NCBI RefSeq assembly: GCF_023634065.1
Contig: NZ_JALKCV010000017.1
Location: forward strand, 1-64,000
Reading direction: 5' to 3'
DNA: 64,000 nt
Source: Microbulbifer litoralis
Lineage (GTDB): Bacteria; Pseudomonadota; Gammaproteobacteria; Pseudomonadales; Cellvibrionaceae
The notes under the pieces are model-generated. The model did not search any database. It was not told the origin of the DNA and was given only the letters and a program-made list of their open reading frames with translations. Both the position numbers and the translations under genes were made by a program. Shown in pieces: positions 7,812-15,886 of this stretch (positions are counted from its first letter, which is position 1; each line of letters starts with the position of its first letter).

Positions 7812-10300
7812 GGCGCTTCGAACTCCGCCAGTAACCGGCGCGGCGATGTCCGCCACAGGCGCCAGGCCGGCAGCAGTGCGGCGAGCAGTGCCACTCCCAG
7901 TGCCAGCAGCAGCGCCATCAAAATCTGCAGCGGGAACAGATGCAGCGGCAGGCGCCAGCCGAAAGCCGCGACGTTGATCACCGCCACCAGGCTCCAGCAC
8001 AGGGCGATGCCGAGCGGTACCGCCAGCAGCGCCGTGACCAGCGCCGCGGCGCCCAGCTGCACAAAGCCGACCCCGACCAGTGGTCCCCGCGGCACTCCCA
8101 GCGCCCAAAGGGGCGCCAGTTGGCCGCGGCGCTGGCCACTCTGCGCCAGCAGGCTCGACAGCAGTGCCAGCGCCGCCACGCCCAGGGTGAGCGCATTCAG
8201 CGCGCGGGTGATGGCGAAAGTGCGTTCGAACATATCGGTGGCCAGGCGCCGCACCTGGCGCTGGTCGGTCAGGCGGGCGCCATCGATTCCAGGCGCACTG
8301 CGCAAATCCCGCCGCAGTGTGTCAATGGCTTCCGCTGGCAATGAGGGCTCCAGCAGCAGGTCGATCCGTTCCGGCGGCGCCCGAAAGCGTTCGCCGACAA
8401 GCGCGGTGCTCAACAGCACCTCGCCGCGCGGATTGCCGTAGTCGGGGTAGATGGCGACGATATCCAGTGGCAGCGGGCCGGCGGGGCTCGACAGCTGCAG
8501 CCGCTGCCCCGGCGCCAGCCCGGTGGACAGGGCCAGCTGTTCGTTGATCATCGCCGCGCCACCGGCAAACTGCCGCCACGCCGATGCCGGATCCCCGCCG
8601 GCATCCAGGAGCGGCCAGCGCCCGGTCACGGCCGGGTGCGGCGTAATGCCGTGGACGCCGACCGGCTGTGCCAGATAGCCCTCCCCCGCCAGCAGGGTGC
8701 TCCCGGCCTCGCTGCGCGGCAGTTGCACGGCGATATCGTCGCGCGCCGCCAGCCAGTCGCGGGCCGCCTGGTATTGTGCGGCGGGCACTCGCAGGTAGAG
8801 GTCCGCCAGCAGCCGTTTGTCCAGCCAATCGAGGAACGTCAGCCGAAAACCGCCGACCATGCCGCCGACACCCAGGTTGGCCGACAGCGCCAGCAGCAGC
8901 GCCATCATCGCCACCGACAGGCGCGGCAGTTGCAGTTGCAGGTCGGCCATCGCCCACTGCGCCAGCGGGCGCCGTCGCAGCAGCCGGCCGGCGCCGGCCA
9001 CGATCGCGGCCAGCAGTGGCGGCAGCCACAGCGCGCTGCCAAACAGCGCCGCCGCGACCATCGCAAACCCTGGCACCAGTCCCTGCGCCGGCGGCCGCTG
9101 TGCCAGCCACAGCAGCAGGCCCGCGGCCAGCAGCCAGGACAGGCCGCCGACCAGCGCCATGGCGCGCAACTGGCGCACGAACCGCCCGCGCCAGGCCTGC
9201 GCCTGCCCCAGGCCCAGCACATCCAGCCGCGCCGCCCGCCACAGGGTGCCGAGCCCGGCGGTCAGCAGCCCGCCCAGGGTCACCGCCAGCCCGCCCAGCC
9301 AGAAGTGCCACGGCAGTACCAGCCGGCTGCCCACCCGCTCGCCGTAGAGGGACTGCAGGCTGGCGGCCACATCCGGCAGCAGCCAGCGGGCCAGTCCCAC
9401 GCCGCTGACAATCCCCAGCGCGGCCCCCAACAGTCCCAACAGCAGTAACTCCACCAGTAGCAAACCCACCAGCCCGCGCGCGGAGACACCCAGCGCGCGC
9501 AGCGTGCGCATTGCGCCCAGGCGCTGCTCCAGCACCAGGCTGAGGGCGGCGTGCACGATCAGCAGCCCCACCACCAGCGCCAGCAGGCCCATGGCGGTCA
9601 GGTTGAGATGGAAGCTGTCGCTCAGTTGGCCGGGACCGGCCCGGTTGGCGGCCGCATTGCGCACCAGGAAGTCCGGCAGTTCCAGCCGGGCATCCGGCGC
9701 CAGCAGCAGTTGATCGGGACCCTCGCGCCCCAGCAGTTGCAGCGCGGCGGCAATATCCATGACCAACAGGCCCAGCGGCAGCGCCGGGGCCGTTTCCAGC
9801 GGTGGCAGCCCGCGCCCGTCGGCCAGCGCCGGTGGCGCGCCGCCGGCCCGGATCGCGGCGCGGGTGTCGGCCGCCGCGCGCGCCACATAGGGCGGCAGCA
9901 GGAACGCCGCCAGCGACGCGGTGCCGCCGGCGCTGTCAAAGCCGCTGCCCTGCGGCAGAGTCAGCGGATCGATACCCATCACCTCCAGGCGGCTGCCGTC
10001 GGCCAGTTCCACCTCGCCGGTGACCAGCGGCGACACCGGTGCGCCCGCCAGCCGCAGCGACAGGTAGTCGTCCGCCGACAGCGGGCGGCCGTCGCGGCGT
10101 TCGATGCGGTCGAGGTCGTTGCCGAACAGCGCCTCGCTGCGGGCGTAGCTGTCGCGCGCCGAGGCGTTGATCGCCTGCACACCGCTCCAGAGCGCACCGG
10201 CCACCCATAGCCCCAGCAACAGCATGGCGAGCTGGCCCGGATGGCGGCGGTAATGGGAAAGCAGGGTCTGAAGTGCAGTTCGCAGCGGCGCGACCGTCAC
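7808..10300 (-). CDS. FtsX/MacB-type ABC transporter permease (YbbP-like)
   Basis: About 830 residues. It has an N-terminal membrane helix (about 15-35), a large periplasmic MacB-like domain, a first FtsX block (about 235-400) with further helices, a second periplasmic domain, and a final FtsX block near residues 700-820. This ten-helix, ~800-residue plan matches E. coli YbbP rather than LolC/E. The GTG at 10300 overlaps the TGA of the ATPase gene (GTGA) and is the natural start; an upstream in-frame extension inside the ATPase gene is only shadow coding. It is coupled at the other end to the AttH-like gene. The substrate is unknown, with lipid-like molecules the likely class. Confidence 0.88.
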   Translation of the reverse strand: MTVAPLRTALQTLLSHYRRHPGQLAMLLLGLWVAGALWSGVQAINASARDSYARSEALFGNDLDRIERRDGRPLSADDYLSLRLAGAPVSPLVTGEVELADGSRLEVMGIDPLTLPQGSGFDSAGGTASLAAFLLPPYVARAAADTRAAIRAGGAPPALADGRGLPPLETAPALPLGLLVMDIAAALQLLGREGPDQLLLAPDARLELPDFLVRNAAANRAGPGQLSDSFHLNLTAMGLLALVVGLLIVHAALSLVLEQRLGAMRTLRALGVSARGLVGLLLVELLLLGLLGAALGIVSGVGLARWLLPDVAASLQSLYGERVGSRLVLPWHFWLGGLAVTLGGLLTAGLGTLWRAARLDVLGLGQAQAWRGRFVRQLRAMALVGGLSWLLAAGLLLWLAQRPPAQGLVPGFAMVAAALFGSALWLPPLLAAIVAGAGRLLRRRPLAQWAMADLQLQLPRLSVAMMALLLALSANLGVGGMVGGFRLTFLDWLDKRLLADLYLRVPAAQYQAARDWLAARDDIAVQLPRSEAGSTLLAGEGYLAQPVGVHGITPHPAVTGRWPLLDAGGDPASAWRQFAGGAAMINEQLALSTGLAPGQRLQLSSPAGPLPLDIVAIYPDYGNPRGEVLLSTALVGERFRAPPERIDLLLEPSLPAEAIDTLRRDLRSAPGIDGARLTDQRQVRRLATDMFERTFAITRALNALTLGVAALALLSSLLAQSGQRRGQLAPLWALGVPRGPLVGVGFVQLGAAALVTALLAVPLGIALCWSLVAVINVAAFGWRLPLHLFPLQILMALLLALGVALLAALLPAWRLWRTSPRRLLAEFEAP

Positions 10301-10962
10301 AGCGCGGCCTCCGCAATGCGGCCGCGGCTGAGCCGCAGGCAGCGGTCGAGCGGCGCCGCCACCCGCGGGCTGTGGGTCACCATCAACAGTGCGCAGCCGC
10401 TGTCCCGGACCAGCTCCAGCAACAGCGCCAGCACCCTGTCGGCACTGCGTTCGTCGAGATTGCCGGTGGGTTCGTCGGCCAGCAGCAGCGCCGGTCGCGC
10501 CGCCAGCGCGCGGCCGATCGCGAGGCGCTGCTGCTGGCCACCGGAGAGCTGTTCCGGGTAGCGCCCGGCCATGTCCGCAAGCCCCAGGCGCCGCAGCAAC
10601 TCCCGGGTCCAGGCGGTCTCCTCGCGCCCGGCGAGCCGCGCCTGCAGGCGCAGGTTGTCGAGCACATCCAGGCTCGGCACCAGGTGGAACTGCTGGAATA
10701 CCAGCCCCAGCCGCCGGCGGCGACATTCCGCCCGCGCGGGCTCGTCCAGCGCCGACAGCAGCCGATCGTCGAGGCGCACTTCACCGCTGTCGGGCGTATC
10801 CAGCCCCGCCGCCAGGTGCAACAGCGTCGACTTGCCGCTGCCGGATTCGCCCATCAGCGCCAGGCTCTCGCCGGCGGCCAGGCACAGGTCGACACCCCGC
10901 AATACCGGCAGGGGACCCTGGGGTGTGGGATAGGACTTGCGGATCCCGCGCAGTTCCAGCAT
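10297..10962 (-). CDS. ABC transporter ATP-binding protein (LolD/YbbA-like)
   Basis: This 221-residue cytoplasmic ATPase begins MLELRGIRKSYPTPQG. Walker A is GESGSGKST (38-46), the Q-loop region is L-G-L-V-F-Q-Q-F-H-L-V-P, the signature is LSGGQQQR, Walker B leads into D-E-P-T-G-N-L-D, and the H-loop is M-V-T-H-S. The D-E-P-T-G-N-L-D form is typical of the LolD/MacB/YbbA group. I chose the ATG at 10962 for its AAGGA RBS; upstream methionines lack family support. It is the first gene of a three-gene coupled operon with the permease and the AttH-like protein. Confidence 0.9.
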   Translation of the reverse strand: MLELRGIRKSYPTPQGPLPVLRGVDLCLAAGESLALMGESGSGKSTLLHLAAGLDTPDSGEVRLDDRLLSALDEPARAECRRRRLGLVFQQFHLVPSLDVLDNLRLQARLAGREETAWTRELLRRLGLADMAGRYPEQLSGGQQQRLAIGRALAARPALLLADEPTGNLDERSADRVLALLLELVRDSGCALLMVTHSPRVAAPLDRCLRLSRGRIAEAAL

Positions 10963-11039
10963 GGCGATTCCTTGCGATTCCGATACGAGCATAATGCCCG
11001 CTGCCACAACGGACTATGGGGCAAGGTGAGCCGCGCGGT

Positions 11040-11921
11040 CTATAGATCGCGCTGCAGGCATTTGCCGATAAAACTGCACAGCGCGCGCACCCTGTGGGTA
11101 TCGCACATGTCGCGGTGGGTAAGCAGGCGGAGTTCCGAGGTCCAGTCGTCCGGTGGCGGCAGCAGGCGACACAGGCGATCGTCGCCGCGCGCCTGCCACA
11201 GGGCGAGCGGCGCGATACCGAAACCGGCGCGCACGGCATCGGCAAACTGGTCGACGCTGCTGCAGCGCAACGCGATCTGTTTGTCCGGCACCCAGCGATC
11301 CACCCATTGCGCCAGCGGGTCCGGCGCCGCACTGCGGCCGAGGCCGATAAAGCGGTGGTGGCCGATGCGCTCCAGGCTGTCGAAACTACCCTTTTCGCGC
11401 AGGTAGTCGGGGGAGGCGAACAGGCTGTAGCGCAGCGGCATCACACTCTGCACGACACAGTCGGGCGCATCGGGCCCGGCACCGCAGCGGATACCGATAT
11501 GGGCCTCACCGCGACCGGGGGACGGCGCGCCGGTGCCGCACTCCAGCTCCAGTGCAACGCGCGGGTGACGGCGCTGGAAACGCTGTAACAAAGGCGCCAC
11601 CGGCGCCAGCAGGCTGGCCGGCACACTGACCACCAGCGTGCCGCTCAATTGCTCGTCGGCGCCGCGCACACTGCCCACCAGGGTATTCAGTTGCGCCTGC
11701 ATGGATTCCGCAGCGCGCATCAATTTGCGTCCGGCCTCGGTGGGCACATAGCCGCGGGCGTGGCGGTAGAACAGGCGCGTGCGCAGGGATTTCTCCAGTG
11801 TATCCACCCGCCGCAGCACCGTGGAGTGGGACACCCCCAGTTGCTCGGCGGCGCCGGAGAGAGTGCCGGCGCGGGCCACCGCCAGCGCGTAGTGCACGTG
11901 ATTCCAGTCGTTGACCTGCAA
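11040..11921 (-). CDS. LysR-family transcriptional regulator
   Basis: This 293-residue protein has an N-terminal winged helix (about 6-64; A-G-T-L-S-G-A-A-E-Q-L-G-V-S-H-S-T-V) and a LysR effector domain from about 92. The D-W-N-H-V-H-Y-A-L-A start and S-H-S-T-V-L-R-R recognition helix are typical of a LysR branch that senses unknown ligands. The start codon is TTG at 11921, behind a GGAGGGGGAG run 4-5 nt away. It is transcribed away from the Mut7-C gene at 11977, sharing a roughly 55-nt intergenic region. The target is unknown. Confidence 0.83.
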   Translation of the reverse strand: MQVNDWNHVHYALAVARAGTLSGAAEQLGVSHSTVLRRVDTLEKSLRTRLFYRHARGYVPTEAGRKLMRAAESMQAQLNTLVGSVRGADEQLSGTLVVSVPASLLAPVAPLLQRFQRRHPRVALELECGTGAPSPGRGEAHIGIRCGAGPDAPDCVVQSVMPLRYSLFASPDYLREKGSFDSLERIGHHRFIGLGRSAAPDPLAQWVDRWVPDKQIALRCSSVDQFADAVRAGFGIAPLALWQARGDDRLCRLLPPPDDWTSELRLLTHRDMCDTHRVRALCSFIGKCLQRDL

Positions 11922-11976
11922 GTTGCTCCCCCTCCGGATTGATTAAACTGTTGCCACACCGCAGGTGCAGCGAACC

Positions 11977-12717
11977 ATGCTCAGCGTCTCTTTCCACTTC
12001 TACCGCGAACTGAACGATTTCCTGCCAAAACAGTGGCGGCAGCGGGAGTTTGCGCGGCAATACCCACTGCCGGGGTCGGTCAAGGATGCGATCGAGAATC
12101 TCGGCGTGCCGCACATAGAGGTGGACCTGATTCTCGCCAATGGCGTGTCGGTCGATTTCGACTACCGGCTCGGCGACGGCGATCGCATCGCGGTCTACCC
12201 GCTATGCGAATCCCCCGACATCAGCCCGCTGACCCGACTGCGACCGGCGCCGCTGCGCAGGCCACGCTTTGTGCTCGACTGCCACCTGGGCAGGCTGGCC
12301 CGCCACCTGCGCATGCTCGGTTTCGACACCCTGTTTTACCGCCACTGCGACGACGATACGCTGCTGGAGATCTCCGTCTCGCAGCGGCGCATACTGCTGT
12401 CCCGGGACCGCGGTCTGCTGAAACACGGGCGCCTGCAGCGCGGCTATTTCGTTCGCGCGACCGCGCCAAAGCTGCAGATCACGGAAGTGGTCGAGCGGTT
12501 GCAACTGCGGCACAGATTCACGCCCTTCAGTCGCTGCCTCGCCTGTAACGGCTTGCTGTCTGCCGTGGACCGGGAGGCGGTCTTGCAGCGGCTGCCGGAA
12601 AATACCCGGCGCTATTTCCGCGACTTTTTCCAGTGCACCGACTGCGCCAGGGTTTACTGGAAAGGCAGCCACTACCAGCGCATGCAGCAGTTGGTGCGGG
12701 AGCTGGCCGCGCGCTGA
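11977..12717 (+). CDS. Mut7-C RNase domain protein with N-terminal ubiquitin-like domain
   Basis: About 246 residues. The first ~85 form a MoaD/ThiS-like ubiquitin fold, with G-V-S-V-D-F-D-Y-R-L-G-D-G-D-R-I-A-V-Y-P near the end. The rest is the Mut7-C PIN-like domain, with F-V-L-D-C-H-L-G-R-L-A-R-x-L-R-x-L-G-F-D-T and R-I-L-L-S-R-D-R-G-L-L. A C-terminal zinc knuckle uses C-L-A-C and C-T-D-C pairs. The predicted role is RNA cleavage, perhaps in toxin or RNA-decay contexts, but it is not established. The ATG at 11977 is preferred over an in-frame GTG at 11965. A canonical RBS is not obvious. Confidence 0.8.
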   Translation: MLSVSFHFYRELNDFLPKQWRQREFARQYPLPGSVKDAIENLGVPHIEVDLILANGVSVDFDYRLGDGDRIAVYPLCESPDISPLTRLRPAPLRRPRFVLDCHLGRLARHLRMLGFDTLFYRHCDDDTLLEISVSQRRILLSRDRGLLKHGRLQRGYFVRATAPKLQITEVVERLQLRHRFTPFSRCLACNGLLSAVDREAVLQRLPENTRRYFRDFFQCTDCARVYWKGSHYQRMQQLVRELAAR

Positions 12718-12722
12718 ACGAA

Positions 12723-13109
12723 CTACACCAGCATCGGCTGGCCGCGCTTGCACAATTGGATTGCCAAACCCCAGGGATCGCGCATCATCACCAGGTGCGA
12801 GCCATCATCGAGACACACCTCGTCGACAAACGTGGCCCCGGCTTTTTCCAGTTCCGCGCGGCGCGTTTCCGGCTCCGGGCAGACGAATGCCAGGTGCAGC
12901 AGCAGCGGGTTCATATCGCCATAGGAGGGCACCTGATCACTGGGATTGTTGTAGATCTCGATCATCACCTGGCCGCTGGAATCGGCGAGAAAATGGGTGT
13001 ACGGCGGCCGGTCCAGGCTGCGCGCCACACGCATATCACAGTGTTTCGTGTACCAGCCGGCAACGGCCACCGGGTCGGCCACATTGAAGGCAAAATGTTC
13101 GATTTTCAT
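12723..13109 (-). CDS. VOC-family (glyoxalase/bleomycin-resistance fold) protein
   Basis: This 128-residue protein has two βαβββ modules: MKIEHFAFNVADP at the start, and H-L-A-F-V-C-P-E-P near the middle with a terminal D-P-W-G-L-A-I-Q-L. The metal-ligand positions of the vicinal-oxygen-chelate fold look usable (H5, a Glu near residue 51, H72). The substrate is unknown. Its ATG overlaps the TGA of the upstream pectate-lyase-like gene (ATGA), so the two are translated as a pair, which is unusual for a cytoplasmic VOC protein and a secreted lyase. Confidence 0.82.
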   Translation of the reverse strand: MKIEHFAFNVADPVAVAGWYTKHCDMRVARSLDRPPYTHFLADSSGQVMIEIYNNPSDQVPSYGDMNPLLLHLAFVCPEPETRRAELEKAGATFVDEVCLDDGSHLVMMRDPWGLAIQLCKRGQPMLV

Positions 13110-14383
13110 GGCGATGCTCCTCGCTCAACTTCCCCGGCCAGCCGCTGCAGCCAGGCCTCTGTGTCATCCGGGATTTCCAGCGGCCGGTGCACCGGTTCCG
13201 CGCGCGGATAACCGCCCACCTGTTCCTGGCTGTCGATAATGCGCCCGCGGCGCGCGCGAAAATCCGCCACGATACGCCGGTCCACCGGATCGCGATCCGC
13301 CGGGCGCGCACCGGCGTTGGCGAGCAGGTAGCCGGCCACCGCCTCCGCCGGCAGCGGCTGCAGCCCCGCCGGCCATTGCGGTTTTTCCGCCAGCAGGCGG
13401 ACAGCGCCCTGGGTCAGGTTCATCGGTTCGCCATCCAGGTTGTAAACCCGGTTGTCGCCGAGAAAGGCGTCGCCCCGGTAGGACACCAGCGCCAGGTCGC
13501 TGTAGGTATCGCGACCGTAATAGAGCAGGTTACCGACCACACTGACCCGCGGATTGGCCGGGGCGAAGCGGGCATCGCGCCACTCGTCGTCGATATAGCC
13601 GAGTTGCACCGCGGCGGAGCCGGGGTTATAGATCAGGTTGTTGACCACCACGCCGGTGGCGTGGGCCTTGAAATAGGGATTGCGGCGGTCGTTGTGGGCG
13701 AAAAGGTTGCCGATCAGCGCTATCTCGGTGCTGAAATCGTGTACCAGCACGCCCTTGGAGTGGCGACCCTTTTTATGGCTGGCGTAGTCCAGCGCCTCGG
13801 CGATGATGGAATGACTGATGGTGACGCGGTGCGAAGTCTGCCCGGCACCGAGGGTGCGCGGCCCCGAGGCGGACATATTTTCATCCACCGCCCAACTGGT
13901 GGAGCAGTGATCGATGTGCACATTGTAGGCCCCGGCGCCGGAAACAGAGATGGCGTCGGGGGCCCAGCCGCTGCGCGCCGGCTGCCCCGCGTCGCCGGGC
14001 CGCACGCGGATATGCTGCACGCGCACATCGTGGGTGCGGATGGAGAGCCCGCCGCGGATCAGGGTGATCCCCGGCGACGGTGCCGTCTGCCCGGCAATCG
14101 TCAGGTAAGGTTCGTCGACCGGGATATTGCGGCGTGCCAGGTCGATCACGCCGCCCACTTCGAACACCACGATGCGCGGTCCCACCGCTGCCAGCGCACT
14201 GCGCAGCGAGCCCGGGCCGGCGGCGTTGAGATTGGTCACCCGGATCACTTCGCCGCCGCGCCCGCCCGCGGTATCCAGGCCAAAGCCCTGCAGGCCGCGC
14301 AGGTCCAGGTTCGGTTGTGCAACCAGGGAACAGGCCGCGCCCCACAGGGCTGCCGACAGGTAAAAACGGCGGAGCCAGGTCAT
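13106..14383 (-). CDS. secreted pectate-lyase-like right-handed beta-helix protein
   Basis: This 425-residue protein has a Sec signal peptide (about 1-22, ending A-C-S-L-V-A-Q). The mature part is a parallel beta-helix with repeated short strands and the landmarks G-G-R-G-G-E-V-I-R-V-T-N-L, G-P-G-S-L-R-S-A-L, S-P-G-I-T-L-I-R-G-G-L, N-V-H-I-D-H-C-S-T-S-W-A-V-D-E-N and V-T-I-S-H-S-I-I. This is the pattern of pectate-lyase-like (PL1-related) proteins, which cleave galacturonan by beta-elimination outside the cell. Which polysaccharide it cuts cannot be settled by eye. Its end overlaps the VOC gene start. Confidence 0.83.
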   Translation of the reverse strand: MTWLRRFYLSAALWGAACSLVAQPNLDLRGLQGFGLDTAGGRGGEVIRVTNLNAAGPGSLRSALAAVGPRIVVFEVGGVIDLARRNIPVDEPYLTIAGQTAPSPGITLIRGGLSIRTHDVRVQHIRVRPGDAGQPARSGWAPDAISVSGAGAYNVHIDHCSTSWAVDENMSASGPRTLGAGQTSHRVTISHSIIAEALDYASHKKGRHSKGVLVHDFSTEIALIGNLFAHNDRRNPYFKAHATGVVVNNLIYNPGSAAVQLGYIDDEWRDARFAPANPRVSVVGNLLYYGRDTYSDLALVSYRGDAFLGDNRVYNLDGEPMNLTQGAVRLLAEKPQWPAGLQPLPAEAVAGYLLANAGARPADRDPVDRRIVADFRARRGRIIDSQEQVGGYPRAEPVHRPLEIPDDTEAWLQRLAGEVERGASP

Positions 14384-14761
14384 CGCATCACTCCCCAGGC
14401 AATCTTATTGTTTCGGCAGCAATAATCAGTGTTACTGACCCTGCCCTTATTGGCCTTACCAAATCTATCAACACCAGACTTTAACATACCAATTTTATTT
14501 TTGAACAGCGATTTGGACAGGCCAAAACCTGTTTCTACTCTACCGGCTCACTGCGAGGTGCAAAACGAACTTTGGCGGCACAGCCGCCGATCGCGACCCC
14601 ACACGAATCCGGCTTCCATTTCCGCAACCCATTGCAACATGGGAATTATTTGATTAAATTGCCCATATCGGTAATTATTCAAGGACCAAATCGGGCATTG
14701 ACTACCGGAAAGTACTGAAGTGGTCACCGATAGAGTTCGCAAGCAGCAACAGGAGCTGAAT
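14384..14761. other. AT-rich gene-free leader upstream of the toxin-antitoxin pair
   Basis: No convincing gene lies here. The first ~180 nt and the stretch 14640-14700 are clearly richer in A+T than the surrounding coding DNA, which suggests inserted material. The imperfect palindrome GGGAATTATTTGATTAAATTGCCC (14641-14664, arms GGG-AATT/AATT-GCCC with one gap) overlaps a candidate promoter and could be the antitoxin's operator. Confidence 0.5.
14650..14677 (+). promoter_or_regulatory. candidate promoter of the Xre/RES pair
   Basis: TTGATT (14650-14655), a 16-nt spacer and TAATTA (14672-14677) lie about 85 nt before the favoured antitoxin start. The -35 box sits inside an imperfect palindrome, compatible with autorepression by the antitoxin. 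This was found by eye. Confidence 0.35.
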
Positions 14762-15124
14762 GTGCACAAGATACAGGTCGCCCCGGACCAGGCCCTGGCC
14801 GAAGGCTTTTTCGGCGCCGCCGCCGCCCTCGGCCTGGGCAACAGTGAACTGATGGCCATACTCGGCCTGAGCCGCTCCTCCCTCGGACGCCTGAAACAAT
14901 CGGGCACCATCGACCCCCGCTCCAAGACCGGCGAGATCGCCATGCTGGTCATCCGCATCTACCGCTCCCTGGTGCCGCTGAACGGCGGCGATGCCGACAA
15001 CATTCGCCACTTCATGCAGACCTACAACCGCCACCTTGGCGGGCGTCCGGTGGAGTTGATCCAGCGCATCGACGGTCTGGCCCTGACCTGTAACTACCTC
15101 GACGCCCTGCGGGGCGCGGCCTGA
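14762..15124 (+). CDS. MbcA/ParS/Xre-type antitoxin
   Basis: About 120 residues. It has an Xre-like helix-turn-helix (L-M-A-I-L-G-L-S-R-S-S-L-G-R-L) followed by the MbcA/ParS (DUF2384) toxin-binding region, which contains R-I-Y-R-S-L and a C-terminal L-A-L-T-C-N-Y-L-D-A-L-R-G. It pairs with the RES-domain gene 18 nt downstream, so it is the antitoxin of a type II system. It should bind and inhibit the RES enzyme and repress the operon. I favour the GTG at 14762 because AGGAG (14751-14755) lies 6 nt upstream; an in-frame GTG at 14720 would add 14 residues but has no good RBS. Confidence 0.85.
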   Translation: MHKIQVAPDQALAEGFFGAAAALGLGNSELMAILGLSRSSLGRLKQSGTIDPRSKTGEIAMLVIRIYRSLVPLNGGDADNIRHFMQTYNRHLGGRPVELIQRIDGLALTCNYLDALRGAA

Positions 15125-15142
15125 TACGGCCGCTGTACAGGG

Positions 15143-15886
15143 ATGAGTATCTGGAGAGAAACCGGCGGCACCAACTACGTGCAGCCGCTGGACGGACAGT
15201 GCTGGCGCGTGGTGGAAAGCCAGCGCCAGGTGGCGACAGTGGCCATCACCAGCAGCCTGGAGAGCCAGGCGGTACTGGAGGAATTGCTGGAAGCGCACAG
15301 CAAGCCACCGCTGCCGCCGGCGGCCGCAGACCTGCACTACCTGCTCGGTTCGCCATTCCGCTACCCGCCGCTGCTGTGGGGATCGCGCTTCGGGCGGCGC
15401 TTTGAGCCCGGTATTTTCTACGGTGCGGTGAAGCTGGACACGGCGCTGTCGGAGTGCGCCTTTTACCGCTTCGTCTATCTGTCGGGCATGGAGACGCCGC
15501 CGCCCAATCGCATCAATTCACAGCACACCGCTTTCACGCTGCGCTACCGCTGCGAGCGGGCGGTGCTGCTGCAGCGGCCACCGTTCGACGCCTACCCGTC
15601 GCTCAGTTCTCCCAGCAGTTATCGCGACAGCCAGGCACTGGGAACCGAAATGCGCGAGAACCGGGTGCAATTGGCCCAGTTCCGCTCGGCACGGGACGGC
15701 AACGGGGGTATCAATGTGGCGGTATTCGACCCTGCGGCACTGGCATCGCGGCGGCCGGGCCGCGAGACAGGCTTCTACTCGCAGGCGACACCGGAGCAGG
15801 TGGAGTTCAAGGTCGGTAGCCGCCTGTATCGCTTCGAGCGCAGCGAGTTCGAGGTGGACGGCCACCTGCCGCTGCCCCCGGGGTAA
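15143..15886 (+). CDS. RES-domain toxin (NAD+-degrading family)
   Basis: This 247-residue RES-domain protein is the second gene of the Xre/RES pair. The core W-G-S-R-F-G-R-R-F-E-P-G-I-F-Y-G-A (79-95), containing the R-x-x-x-x-x-x-G-x-x-Y-x-A pattern, is followed by T-A-L-S-E-C-A-F-Y-R, supplying the family's Arg, Tyr and Glu. Characterised RES toxins (MbcT, the Pseudomonas Res proteins) destroy NAD+ and halt growth until the antitoxin neutralises them. Its order (antitoxin first) and 18-nt gap are typical. The 3' end abuts nhaA on the opposite strand with no gap. Confidence 0.88.
   Translation: MSIWRETGGTNYVQPLDGQCWRVVESQRQVATVAITSSLESQAVLEELLEAHSKPPLPPAAADLHYLLGSPFRYPPLLWGSRFGRRFEPGIFYGAVKLDTALSECAFYRFVYLSGMETPPPNRINSQHTAFTLRYRCERAVLLQRPPFDAYPSLSSPSSYRDSQALGTEMRENRVQLAQFRSARDGNGGINVAVFDPAALASRRPGRETGFYSQATPEQVEFKVGSRLYRFERSEFEVDGHLPLPPG

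Noticed and set aside
10301-10726. An N-terminal extension of the FtsX-type permease
   Set aside because: It lies inside the ATPase gene in another frame, is Ala/Gly/Arg-rich, and the GTG at 10300 overlapping the ATPase stop is a natural coupled start.
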